Source of the DNA: an uncultured Collinsella sp.
GTDB taxonomy: Bacteria; Actinomycetota; Coriobacteriia; Coriobacteriales; Coriobacteriaceae
Length of the DNA: 64,000 nt
Reading direction: 5' to 3'
Assembly (NCBI GenBank): GCA_949285915.1
Contig: CASDZW010000005.1
Location: forward strand, 1 to 64,000
Part shown: piece by piece, positions 50,510-58,896 of the stretch
Numbering within the stretch: the stretch's first letter is position 1
Layout of the letters: every line of letters begins with the position of its first letter
Notes under the pieces: generated by a model
Database searches by the model: none
Told to the model about the DNA's origin: nothing
What the model saw: the letters and a program-made list of their open reading frames with translations, nothing else
Made by a program: the position numbers and the translations under genes

Positions 50510-51379
50510 TCAGGCTCGTTTTTCCTGGAGGTCCCGGGCACGCTCGATGATCGTTTGACGGAGCTCCTGCGCGCGACGCTTGGGGAGGGGGAGCCGGGCG
50601 CCGTCTGCGAGCATGATGCCGTCGTTCTCAACACGCTCGACGTACCCGATGTTTACCACGTGCTTGCGCGAGATGCGCAAAAACTGCGAGGGCAGCAGCT
50701 CTTCGACGGCCGACAGAAGCTGGCGAACCTCTGTGGTCCCGTTGGTGAGATGCAAGATGGTGGTCTTGCCCGCGGCCTCGGCGTAGATGAGCAGGCGCGG
50801 GTTCACAAAGACCGTGGTGCCGCGCGAGACGATGGTGATGCGGTCCTGAGCCTCGCTCCCGTGGCGGCCGGCGCGCAGAATCGCCTGCACGTAGCGGTAG
50901 GTGCGTTCGCCCATCTCGAGGGGCCGCTCCTCGCTTTGCGCGGGCGCCTGATGCTGGGTAGAGAAGTGGGCGAGGTAGATGCGCCAGACGCCATCCTGCT
51001 TGCGCAGGCACATGCTCACCATCTGGTTCTCTGCCATGATCACCTGGCGCTCGGAGAAATCGGAGTAGATGGTGAACGTGCCCACGACGGTCACGTCATT
51101 GGGGTCGCTTGAGCGGGTGATGCTGAACTGCGCGTCGCGCACGATGAAGTCGGGGAGGTCAGCGCGCTTGCCGAGGTTCGCGCGCATGTCTTCCAGTCCC
51201 GAGAAAGTCGGGCCGCATGCGGTGACGAGCGTGCAGTCGGGTGTGGCGCGGCTAAAGAGCGGCTCATAGTCATGGCTGTAGGCACCGCGCACGATGCGGT
51301 CCACAAGCTCGATGAGCTCGGCAGACTCGGGATGGTCTACCTGCTGTACAGATGCGGCTTCTTCACCTACCGAATCCAT
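50510..51379 (-). CDS. LytTR-family DNA-binding regulator with NTF2-like N-terminus
   Basis: 289 residues. The C-terminal LytTR domain is clear (SRGTTVFVNPRLLIYAEA, LPSQFLRISRKHVVNIGYVE). The N-terminal 140 residues look like a SnoaL/NTF2-like fold (ELVDRIVRGAYSHDYEPLF, KQDGVWRIYLAHFSTQHQ) rather than a receiver domain, so it is probably a one-component sensor of a small ligand. It lies upstream of the TerB module on the same strand, 134 bp away. The ribosome site (GAGG) is rather far from the ATG. Confidence 0.8.
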   Translation of the reverse strand: MDSVGEEAASVQQVDHPESAELIELVDRIVRGAYSHDYEPLFSRATPDCTLVTACGPTFSGLEDMRANLGKRADLPDFIVRDAQFSITRSSDPNDVTVVGTFTIYSDFSERQVIMAENQMVSMCLRKQDGVWRIYLAHFSTQHQAPAQSEERPLEMGERTYRYVQAILRAGRHGSEAQDRITIVSRGTTVFVNPRLLIYAEAAGKTTILHLTNGTTEVRQLLSAVEELLPSQFLRISRKHVVNIGYVERVENDGIMLADGARLPLPKRRAQELRQTIIERARDLQEKRA

Positions 51380-51527
51380 GGCCGACGGCTCACCTCTTTT
51401 CGTGATACGTACCTTCCCGCACGGCGGTGCGCCCCTTAAGCATACATGCTTTATGAGCGAGCGGTTGAAACAACCTCAGATGAACGTGAGCGCAAGGGCG
51501 TGCGGGCGAAGGCGGCGCATCTAGGAT

Positions 51528-51803
51528 TTAAGCAGCGTCACCTCCCGATTGGTAGGCGGTTGCAAGGTAGCGCTGCAGCTGTGCCTGCGCGGCGTAGGAG
51601 GTGAGGGAGGCCTGCGCGGCCGTTCCGCGTGCTGCTGTTGCAAGGCGTTCGGTGACCAGACGCCGCAGAGTGGGGTTGCGTAGCTCCGCACAGGTAGCGG
51701 ATACGACGCGAATGTTGGGAAACGCATCCCGGTCAACCGGCATGCTTTGGGGGTCGTCGGTCACATCGAGAGCAACGTTGCTATGGGGCCAGTACAGTGC
51801 CAT
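51528..51803 (-). CDS. Hypothetical small protein
   Basis: 91 residues, soluble, starting MALYWPHSNVALDVTDDPQS, with a helical C-terminal half (LRRLVTERLATAARGTAAQA). No family recognised. GGGAGGAG six bases before the ATG is strong. An 8-bp hairpin (CGATGCGC/GCGCATCG, 51822-51840) sits in its 5' UTR directly before the ribosome site and may influence translation. Confidence 0.6.
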   Translation of the reverse strand: MALYWPHSNVALDVTDDPQSMPVDRDAFPNIRVVSATCAELRNPTLRRLVTERLATAARGTAAQASLTSYAAQAQLQRYLATAYQSGGDAA

Positions 51804-52184
51804 GATCTCCTCCCGTCCTTGCGATGCGCCGAGCGCATCGTCTTCTCGCTCGATATGCCAAGCGTACGGACGAGGTCTTACAGATATTCGAAGGGGTCCA
51901 ACCGCAATCTGACCGGCCCAGCTCAGAGGCCCCGTTTGCGATTTTTTAAAACGTTCGCGTCCGGGCGGGAGCATGAAGGGGGTTCTTCCATATTGCGGAC
52001 ACATCCCCTGTATCTGGCACGATTCGCGGCGGCGCTTTCTTTCGGGACCGTTACGGCATTGGCTTGTTTGGGGGCGCATGCAGCGCGCCCGATACAATGG
52101 GGAGCACGCGCTTTTGTTTGGTAAAGTGCATCCTCACAGACGATGGCCCGCGCAACGCGCCAGACCGCCCCGTAGGGAGAGACG
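51804..52184. other. 381-bp divergent intergenic region
   Basis: Contains the 5' hairpin of the small gene on the minus side and, on the plus side, a TACAAT box (52093-52098) about 90 bp before the FAD dehydrogenase gene. It is slightly less G+C-rich than the flanks. No further gene is supported. Confidence 0.5.
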
Positions 52185-53786
52185 ATGGCAAGAGACAACG
52201 CCCAAGCGCTCATTCATACCTTCGATGCCGAGTTTGAGGACTACGCCCGTGACGAGTCGCGCAGTCGCGGCTGGGCAGAGAGCATTTCGTTCCCGACGGA
52301 TGAGGACGAGGTCCGCGCCGTGCTGCGTGCACTCGCTGCCGAGGGCGTGCCCGTGACAGTCCAGGGCGCCCGAACGGGCCTTGCCGCCGGTGCGGTGCCC
52401 GCGGGCGGCCATATCATGAACCTCTCACGCATGAACCGCTATCTGGGCCTGCGCAAAGACGACGAGGGGCGCTTCTACCTGCGCGTCCAGCCGGGTGTTG
52501 TTCTGCTCGACCTGCGCAAGCACCTCTCTGCCCGCGATATCCCCGCAAGCGGGTGGGATGCGGCGTCGCGCGCGGCGCTGGACGCGTTTGCGCAGGCGCC
52601 CGTGCAGATATTTCCGACCGATCCCACCGAAGCGTCCGCCTGCTTGGGCGGTATGGCCGCCTGCAACGCCTCGGGCGCGCGGAGTTATCGCTATGGTGCC
52701 ATGCGCGGCCACGTGAGCGGCTTGCGTCTCGCACTCGCCGACGGGGACGTGCTCGCGCTTCGTCGCGGCGAGGCACGCGCCTGCGGCAGGGCGCTTACGC
52801 TCACGACCGAGGGTGGCCGTATAATCGCGACCGAGCTGCCGGGCTACCGCATGCCTGCGTGCAAGAGCGCCTCGGGCTACTACGTTGCGGACGATATGGA
52901 CGCCATCGACCTCATCATCGGCTCGGACGGCACCCTCGGCGTCATAACCGAGCTTGAACTCGAGCTTATGCCCGCGCCCGCGGTCACGTGGGGGGTTAGC
53001 TGCTTTCTGGCGGAGGAGCGGCAGGCGCTCGACGCCACGTGCGCGCTGCGCGAGCGCCTCTCGTGCGCCTCGGCTATCGAATACTTCGACCACGCCGCGC
53101 TCGAGATCCTGCGCGCCCAGCGTGCGTCGGGCGCGGCGTTTGCCTCGCTTGTGGAGCCGCCTGAGGGGGCGGGGTGCTGCCTGTTTGTCGAGCTCGAATG
53201 CGCCTCTGAAGACGAGGCCATGGCGGAGCTTTCGCTTGTGGGCGAGGTGCTCGCCGCGGTGGGCGGAAGCGAGCGCGATACTTGGGTTGCCCGTACCGAT
53301 ACCGACCGAGAGGCGCTCACGTTCTTCCGCCATGCGGTGCCCGAGAGCGTGAACATGCTCATTGATGAGCGCCGCCGGACCGATTCTGCCATCACCAAAC
53401 TCGGCAGCGACATGGCGGTGCCCAACGAGCGCCTGTACGAGGTCGTGGCGCTCTACCGCGCGACCTTGGCCGAGGCCGGGCTTGAGGCCGCCGCGTGGGG
53501 GCACATTGGCGACAACCACCTGCACGTGAACGTTTTGCCGCACGACGCCGCAGATTACGCCGCCGGCAAGGAGCTTTTCGCCCGGTGGGCGCGCGAGGTC
53601 GCCGCCATGGGCGGTGCGGTCTCTGCCGAGCACGGTGTGGGCAAGCTGAAGCGCGACTTCCTCAAGGCCATGTACGGCGAGGGGGCGCTTTGCGAGATGG
53701 CGCGCGTCAAGCGCGCGTTCGATCCCGCGGGTATGTTTGGCCGAGGAAACCTCTTTGACGAGAGCCTGCTGGAAGGGGGTGCGTGA
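52185..53786 (+). CDS. FAD-linked lactate dehydrogenase subunit (LctD/GlcD-like)
   Basis: 533 residues. FAD-binding domain (FAD_binding_4): VTVQGARTGLAAGAVPAGGH near residue 60, LGGMAACNASGARSYRYG near residue 155, IDLIIGSDGTLGVITE. The C-terminal FAD-oxidase domain has WGHIGDNHLHVNVLP and SAEHGVGKLKRDFL (metal-binding His residues). With EtfB and EtfA directly downstream it matches the LctBCD complex of acetogens, which oxidises lactate with NAD+ by electron confurcation using reduced ferredoxin. AGGGAGAGACG precedes the ATG. Confidence 0.88.
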   Translation: MARDNAQALIHTFDAEFEDYARDESRSRGWAESISFPTDEDEVRAVLRALAAEGVPVTVQGARTGLAAGAVPAGGHIMNLSRMNRYLGLRKDDEGRFYLRVQPGVVLLDLRKHLSARDIPASGWDAASRAALDAFAQAPVQIFPTDPTEASACLGGMAACNASGARSYRYGAMRGHVSGLRLALADGDVLALRRGEARACGRALTLTTEGGRIIATELPGYRMPACKSASGYYVADDMDAIDLIIGSDGTLGVITELELELMPAPAVTWGVSCFLAEERQALDATCALRERLSCASAIEYFDHAALEILRAQRASGAAFASLVEPPEGAGCCLFVELECASEDEAMAELSLVGEVLAAVGGSERDTWVARTDTDREALTFFRHAVPESVNMLIDERRRTDSAITKLGSDMAVPNERLYEVVALYRATLAEAGLEAAAWGHIGDNHLHVNVLPHDAADYAAGKELFARWAREVAAMGGAVSAEHGVGKLKRDFLKAMYGEGALCEMARVKRAFDPAGMFGRGNLFDESLLEGGA

Positions 53787-53789
53787 GAG

Positions 53790-54596
53790 ATGCATATCGT
53801 GGTCTGCGTAAAGGCGGTGCCCGCCTCGACCGAGGTCAAGATGGACCCGGTGACCAACACGATCGTGCGCGACGGCGGCGCGTCGGTGGTGAATCCGTTT
53901 GACGCGACGGCGCTCGAGGTTGCGCTCTCTTTGGCCGAGGAGCGGCGGCGCGCGGGCGAGCCGTGCCGGGTGAGCGTGCTCTCCATGGGCATCCCGGCTA
54001 CCGAGGCGCTCCTGCGCGACTGCCTTGCCCGTGGGGCGGACGGGGCGCTCCTTCTATCTGACCGGGCGTTTGCGGGTGCAGACACCCTTGCCACCACCTA
54101 TGCCTTGAGCTGCGGCATCGCCCATCTGGCGAAGCAGTGGGGAGAGCCTGATCTTGTGCTCTGCGGCAAGATGGCCGTTGACGGCGACACCGCCCAGATC
54201 GGCCCCGAGCTTGCCGCCACCCTTGGCGCGACGTGCGCGACCGATGTGCGCGAGGTTCTCACCTGCGGCGCGGGCGCCATAGCGGTGCGCGCCGCGGTGG
54301 ATGGGGGCACGGCCGCGCTCGAGCTGCCGCTGCCGGCGGTCCTCACGCTTGCGCGCGAGGCGGCCCAGCTGCGCATGCCGAGCATCGCGGGGGTGCGCGC
54401 CGCCGCAGAGATGCCGGTGGAGGTGCTCGGCGCCGCTGCCGTGGGTGCGGACGCCGCGCGCACGGGGCTCGCCGGGTCACCCACGCAGGTGGTGCGCTCC
54501 TTTGTGCCCGAGAGCCAACGGGAATCGGTGGCGGTCGACGGAACGCCGGCGGAGCAGGCGCTCCGCCTGGTAGAGATTATCGAGGGGGTGGCCTGA
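53790..54596 (+). CDS. Electron transfer flavoprotein beta subunit (LctB-like)
   Basis: 268 residues, 3 bp after the dehydrogenase gene. MHIVVCVKAVPASTEVKMD and NPFDATALEVAL at the N-terminus, then DLVLCGKMAVDGDTAQIGPE, are the EtfB signatures. In the Lct complex this subunit would hold the bifurcating FAD and bind NAD. The stop and next start share bases (TGATG). Confidence 0.92.
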   Translation: MHIVVCVKAVPASTEVKMDPVTNTIVRDGGASVVNPFDATALEVALSLAEERRRAGEPCRVSVLSMGIPATEALLRDCLARGADGALLLSDRAFAGADTLATTYALSCGIAHLAKQWGEPDLVLCGKMAVDGDTAQIGPELAATLGATCATDVREVLTCGAGAIAVRAAVDGGTAALELPLPAVLTLAREAAQLRMPSIAGVRAAAEMPVEVLGAAAVGADAARTGLAGSPTQVVRSFVPESQRESVAVDGTPAEQALRLVEIIEGVA

Positions 54597-55825
54597 TGGC
54601 GGGACTCGTAATTGACGCCGATCGCTGCATCGGCTGCAAGCGCTGCGAGCGCGCCTGCGCCACGGCGGGAATCGAGGTCGTGGACCGACTCGCGCGCCCA
54701 ACGGAGGGCTGCGTGCTTTGCGGGGCGTGCGTCGACGCCTGCCCGGTGGGTGCCATATCGCTCGTGCGTGATGAGGTAACGCAAAGCGACCTGGGGGCCT
54801 ATCGCGATATCTGGGTATTCGCGCAGGTGGACCGCGACGGGTACCTTATGCCCGTTGCCCGCGAGCTTACCGCCAAGGCCCGCGAGCTCGCGGCGGCGCG
54901 GGGCTGCGAGGTGGTGGCGCTTGTTGCCGAGGGCGAGCTCGCAGACGATGCGGTGGCGCACGAGCTCATAGCCTGCGGCGCCGACCGGGTGCTCCGGGCG
55001 CGCGACGAGCGCTTTGCGCTGGTGGATCCTGAGCTGCTGGCAAGCTGGGTGTGCGCACTCGCGCGTGCCCGGCGCCCCGAGATCGTGCTCTTTGGCGCCA
55101 CGCCGCTGGGGCGCGAGCTCGCCCCGCGCGTGGCCGCGGAGCTCAAGACGGGTCTCACGGCAGATTGCACGGCGCTCTCCATCGACAGCGAGACGGGTCT
55201 ACTCCATCAGACGCGCCCCGCCTTTGGCGGCAACCTCATGGCGACGATCATGTGCCCCGTGCACCGTCCGCAGATGGCGACGGTGCGTCCCGGTGTTTTT
55301 GCGGCACCGGAGCTCGACTCCTCCCACACGGGCGCGATTGAAGAGGCGCCGCTCGATGCGGACGTACGGCCGCGCGTGCGGACCCTCGCCTTTGAGCGCG
55401 CCACCTCGGCCTCATCCATCGCGCAGGCAAAGCGTCTCGTGGTGGTGGGGCGCGGTATCGGCTCCAAGAAGAACCTCCCGCATATGGAGCGCTTGGCGGA
55501 GCTTCTGGGGGCGCAGATCGGTTGCACGCGGCCGCTGGTAGAGGCGGGCTGGCTCGACTACGCGCATCAGGTGGGGCAAACTGGGGTCGCCGTTGCGCCC
55601 GAGCTTCTCGTGAGCATAGGCGTGTCGGGTGCGATCCAGCACCTGGCCGGCATCTCGGGCGCCGGCAAGGTTATTGCCGTGAACGAGGACGCGCAGGCGC
55701 CCATCTTTGGTGCGGCGCAGTATCGCGTGGTGGGGGACGCCGTAGAGGTGGTAGAAGAGCTCGTCGCGGCGCTTGAGGCGCGCGGCGGCGTGGGCGCGTC
55801 CCCAAGCGCGCCCTCGGTACGCTAG
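54596..55825 (+). CDS. Electron transfer flavoprotein alpha subunit with N-terminal ferredoxin domain (LctC-like)
   Basis: 409 residues. The first 60 carry two [4Fe-4S] motifs: CIGCKRCERAC and CVLCGACVDACPVGA, as in the LctC/bifurcating EtfA branch. The EtfA domain follows, with IVLFGATPLGRELAPRVAA and the FAD-binding C-terminus VVVGRGIGSKKNLP, IGVSGAIQHLAGISGAGKVI and AVNEDAQAPIFGAAQY. The ferredoxin domain supports electron entry from ferredoxin. Its stop codon overlaps the stop of the convergent AzlD gene (CTAG). Confidence 0.92.
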   Translation: MAGLVIDADRCIGCKRCERACATAGIEVVDRLARPTEGCVLCGACVDACPVGAISLVRDEVTQSDLGAYRDIWVFAQVDRDGYLMPVARELTAKARELAAARGCEVVALVAEGELADDAVAHELIACGADRVLRARDERFALVDPELLASWVCALARARRPEIVLFGATPLGRELAPRVAAELKTGLTADCTALSIDSETGLLHQTRPAFGGNLMATIMCPVHRPQMATVRPGVFAAPELDSSHTGAIEEAPLDADVRPRVRTLAFERATSASSIAQAKRLVVVGRGIGSKKNLPHMERLAELLGAQIGCTRPLVEAGWLDYAHQVGQTGVAVAPELLVSIGVSGAIQHLAGISGAGKVIAVNEDAQAPIFGAAQYRVVGDAVEVVEELVAALEARGGVGASPSAPSVR

Positions 55826-56148
55826 AACACGAGGTTCACAAGCACCATATAGAGCGCGGTCGAGGCAAAGATGGAAAGCAGCATGCTGTGGCGCCAGAGG
55901 TAGAGGCCGCCCGCAAGCAGGATGCCCGCTGCCTCGAGGATGCCATGGCTGCCCTCGAGGGGGTCGACATCTTTTAGACAGTACACAACGAGCAGGCCAA
56001 AAACCGCGCCGGGCAGCGCATGCCCAAGATAGGAGATGTAGCGCGGCGTCTCGCGCCCCGGCGGAAACGCGATGAAGGCGATGGTGCGCGTGAGAACCGT
56101 TGCCGCTCCGGCAGCAAAGACGGTGATGAGCATCTGCGTGGTTGTCAT
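55822..56148 (-). CDS. AzlD-family branched-chain amino acid exporter subunit
   Basis: 108 residues, four hydrophobic segments, with the family motif FPPGRETPRYISYLGHALPG. Works with AzlC to export branched-chain amino acids or analogues. The ATG overlaps the AzlC stop (ATGA); a longer in-frame reading upstream lies within azlC and is not real. Confidence 0.88.
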   Translation of the reverse strand: MTTTQMLITVFAAGAATVLTRTIAFIAFPPGRETPRYISYLGHALPGAVFGLLVVYCLKDVDPLEGSHGILEAAGILLAGGLYLWRHSMLLSIFASTALYMVLVNLVF

Positions 56149-56900
56149 GAGCGGCTCGCCCCCGCGGTGCCGTAGGCGCGCTCGATGCGGCTGCGCAGCA
56201 GCGTGACGGCGATGAGGATGAGCACCATCGCAGGAATCATGAAGCTGTCTGCACCAAAGATGACGAGCGCCGCTGCCGCAGCGAGGACGCCCGTGCAGGC
56301 ACTCAGATGCTGCGCGTCCTTTTCCCACTGGTCGAGGAAGATCACCACAAAGAGTGCCGTCATGGCAAAGGAAACGCCCTCGATGGAGGTGGCGACAACC
56401 GCACCAAAGACGCCGCCCAGCGTGCAACCGACGATCCAGTAGAGGTGGTTGAGCAGCGTCACCCACAACATGAACCAGCCCCGGTCGACGCCTGCGGGCG
56501 GTTCGGTGGCGTAGTTGATGGAAAAGGTCTCGTCACACATGCCAAAGATGAGGTAGGGACGTTTGCGACCGAGCCCGCGGAAGCGCTCGAGCATCGAGAG
56601 GCCGTAGAAGAGGTGCCGGGCGTTGATGATGAGGACCACGGCAAAGGTGGCGAGGGGATCGAAGGCGCCGGCAAGCTGCGACGCTACGACAAACTCCGCC
56701 GAACCGGCGAAGATGACGATGCTCATAAGGGTGGGCATCCACCAGGGGAGGCCGAGCGAGCCCGCATAGATGCCGCAGGTGATGCCGAGGAACACGAACC
56801 CGGCGAGAATGGGAATCGTGTGCGGGAACGCGGCCGCGAGCGCGGCGCGGGCACGGTTGCGGCGCGCAGCGAGGTAGGTTTGCGGGTCGGTTTCGGTCAT
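56145..56900 (-). CDS. AzlC-family branched-chain amino acid exporter subunit
   Basis: 251 residues with about six membrane helices. Family motifs: IPILAGFVFLGITCGIYAG, MSIVIFAGSAEFVVASQL and INARHLFYGLSMLERF. Start chosen at MTETDPQ; the ribosome site is weak (GGATACGCCC), and an ATG 11 codons upstream cannot be excluded. Forms an operon with AzlD. Confidence 0.88.
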   Translation of the reverse strand: MTETDPQTYLAARRNRARAALAAAFPHTIPILAGFVFLGITCGIYAGSLGLPWWMPTLMSIVIFAGSAEFVVASQLAGAFDPLATFAVVLIINARHLFYGLSMLERFRGLGRKRPYLIFGMCDETFSINYATEPPAGVDRGWFMLWVTLLNHLYWIVGCTLGGVFGAVVATSIEGVSFAMTALFVVIFLDQWEKDAQHLSACTGVLAAAAALVIFGADSFMIPAMVLILIAVTLLRSRIERAYGTAGASRS

Positions 56901-56972
56901 GGGCGTATCCAGGGATAAAAGACGGCAGGACACCCTAGGGCGTCCTGCCGGTACGTGCGGTGCGTTTTGGTG

Positions 56973-57725
56973 CTAGGCAAAGACAGCGGCCACGCGCGCC
57001 GGAAGGCCCGTCGCGCCCTCGATGTGCGGCCACGTTACAAAGACGATGGCGCCGGTGGCGGGCACCTTGTCGAGGTTCGCCATAACCTCGACCTGAAGGT
57101 GCCCGTGGTCGAGGACCCAACGCTCGCAGGCAAGGTCATCGGCCTCGGCGGCAAGGTAGGACGCGTCGGTATCAAAGGTCTCGTGACCGTTCATCTGGAT
57201 GCGGCGCTCCTCGTAGAGGAACTGGAGTGCCGGCAGCGACCAACCGGGGCAGTGCTCGCCGCCCTCGGCATCGAAGTTGTTGAGGGCGGCGTTGTCCGGC
57301 CAGCGCAGGTACCAGTCGGTGCGCAGCGCCACGAAGGCGCCCTCGGGGATGCGGCCGTGCTCGGCCTCCCACGCCTCGATATCCTCTACCGTCACCGCAA
57401 CATCGGGACCCTCGGCAGCAATCTTGGGCGTGAGGTCGATCACGCAAAGCGGCATGGCCATCTTATCGACGCCAAACGCCTCGGAGCCGACCTTGCCCGG
57501 GGTGAAGTGGCTCGGGAAGTCCACGTGCGTGCCAAACTGACCAGGGAACTTGTAGGTGTGGATGCGGCAGGAGAGCATCTCCTCGTCGTAGTCAAAGACG
57601 GTACGGCAGAGCTCGACCGAACCCTCCGGGATGCCCGCCCAGTAGGGGCTCTCGTTGGTGAGCGGATGGGTGAGGTCGACCCAGGTTGCAGATTGCAGCT
57701 TCTCGAGTTCAGGCCAAAGGCTCAT
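56973..57725 (-). CDS. Cyclase family protein (kynurenine formamidase-like metal hydrolase)
   Basis: 250 residues. The metal-binding signature HxGTHxDxPxH-like is seen as KFPGQFGTHVDFPSHF (near residue 62), preceded by WVDLTHPLTNESPYWAG. A second conserved part, GAFVALRTDWYLRW, follows. The family hydrolyses formylkynurenine, isatin or related amides; the substrate is not known. AAAGGGG supports the ATG; a start 16 codons upstream lacks a site. It lies 72 bp upstream of azlC on the same strand, so it could share a transcript. Confidence 0.85.
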   Translation of the reverse strand: MSLWPELEKLQSATWVDLTHPLTNESPYWAGIPEGSVELCRTVFDYDEEMLSCRIHTYKFPGQFGTHVDFPSHFTPGKVGSEAFGVDKMAMPLCVIDLTPKIAAEGPDVAVTVEDIEAWEAEHGRIPEGAFVALRTDWYLRWPDNAALNNFDAEGGEHCPGWSLPALQFLYEERRIQMNGHETFDTDASYLAAEADDLACERWVLDHGHLQVEVMANLDKVPATGAIVFVTWPHIEGATGLPARVAAVFA

Positions 57726-57858
57726 GGGGGTCCCCTTTCTCGGGCGGTTGCGGATGGAGCCGAGTGTAATCATGATATGCCTTTACCTTGCTGGCATCGC
57801 TGCGCATGGATGGAAATTAACACGACAAGAGGTGCCCTTTGTGTCGCTTTTCCCGCGA

Positions 57859-58755
57859 CTAGATTTGTTCGTCCACCCAAGCGCGCAGGTGTCCGTCCAT
57901 CCGATTCATGAGCTGCGCCGTCGCTCGGTTGGTGAAGGGGCGCTCGATGCCAAAAGGCCTCTCGAAGGGTTGGAAGATGAAGCCCTGGTCGAGCGCGATT
58001 TCGAGGCTTGCGGGATAGACGAGCTCGTAGGTGAAGCAGGCGAGGGCAACGAGGTAGTCCGCCGGCTCGGTCCTCTCGTCGCGCCGCACGCAGCGGTGCG
58101 CAAAGAACGCATTCTCGGTGGCGGGGGAGACGGCGCTGGCGAGAAGCTCGTCCTCTGTGATGCCGAGGACGGTCTGGACGTCGTCGGTGCAGGTGACGCG
58201 CAGGATGTCGATCTTGTCCGCATCGCGCACGACGTCGCAGACGGCACGTGTGCGCACGTCAAGCTCATCGGGCAGGCGGAAGGCGCTGTGATAGCCCACG
58301 GCGGCGCGGATGAGGGCGGCAGCCGCGGGGTCTGAGGCCGCCTCGGGGGCAAACGCGGCGAGTGCACCCGCCTCGCGCGCATGCGCTGCGAAGGCGTCGT
58401 CTGCGCGAGCCGCCGCCACGACGTTTACGAGCACAGGGTCATCTAGGTGGCTGGCACCCTCAAAGAGTACGTCCACGCCGATGGCGGCATGGTCTGCCGA
58501 GGCACGGTCGTTAAAGGTGTCCCAGCGCCTCAGCTGCTCAAAGCGACCGATATCGTGCAAGAGGCCGGCGAGCCAACAGAGGTCGATGCCCGCCGGCGTA
58601 AAGCCCTGGGCGCGCGCAATCTCCTCGGCAAGTTCCGCAACGCGCAGCGTGTGCTCGATCTTGAGTGCCACGCGCGGATTGCTCGCATCGTAGGGTGCTA
58701 CATAGGTGTCGAACGCTGCTCGCGCCTTTGCGCGGTCGATTTCCAACGGTGCCAT
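57859..58755 (-). CDS. HD-domain phosphohydrolase
   Basis: 298 residues. HD motif set: ALKIEHTLRVAELAEEIARA (first His), AGLLHDIGRFEQLRRWDTF (HD pair, near residue 67), ADHAAIG and VVRDADKIDILR. Likely a nucleotide or polyphosphate hydrolase. No Shine-Dalgarno sequence is visible before the ATG; the mRNA may be short-leadered. A triple TTACCAGTTT-type repeat lies upstream. Confidence 0.82.
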   Translation of the reverse strand: MAPLEIDRAKARAAFDTYVAPYDASNPRVALKIEHTLRVAELAEEIARAQGFTPAGIDLCWLAGLLHDIGRFEQLRRWDTFNDRASADHAAIGVDVLFEGASHLDDPVLVNVVAAARADDAFAAHAREAGALAAFAPEAASDPAAAALIRAAVGYHSAFRLPDELDVRTRAVCDVVRDADKIDILRVTCTDDVQTVLGITEDELLASAVSPATENAFFAHRCVRRDERTEPADYLVALACFTYELVYPASLEIALDQGFIFQPFERPFGIERPFTNRATAQLMNRMDGHLRAWVDEQI

Positions 58756-58803
58756 GGTTTGCAGTCTCTATTCTCGACAAAAGACAGATTGACTAGATAT
58801 GTT

Positions 58804-58844
58804 ATCCAGTTTGCCCGGAAACTGGTAACAAACTCTTACCAGTT
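58804..58844. promoter_or_regulatory. Overlapping inverted repeats (three TTACCAGTTT-type sites)
   Basis: CCAGTTT (58806-58812) can pair with AAACTGG (58819-58825), while AACTGGTAA (58820-58828) can pair perfectly with TTACCAGTT (58836-58844). The middle arm is shared, so the two hairpins are mutually exclusive, or three copies of one operator are present upstream of the HD gene. Confidence 0.6.
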
Positions 58845-58896
58845 ATGTGAAGGCATGATTAGCTGAGAAGCTTGATTTTTGCGTCTGTAGACGTCG

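Noticed and set aside
51438-51451. AAGCAT-AC-ATGCTT inverted repeat upstream of the LytTR gene, partly like the RelB operator
   Set aside because: The shared TACATGCTTTA is short and the rest differs; probably chance.
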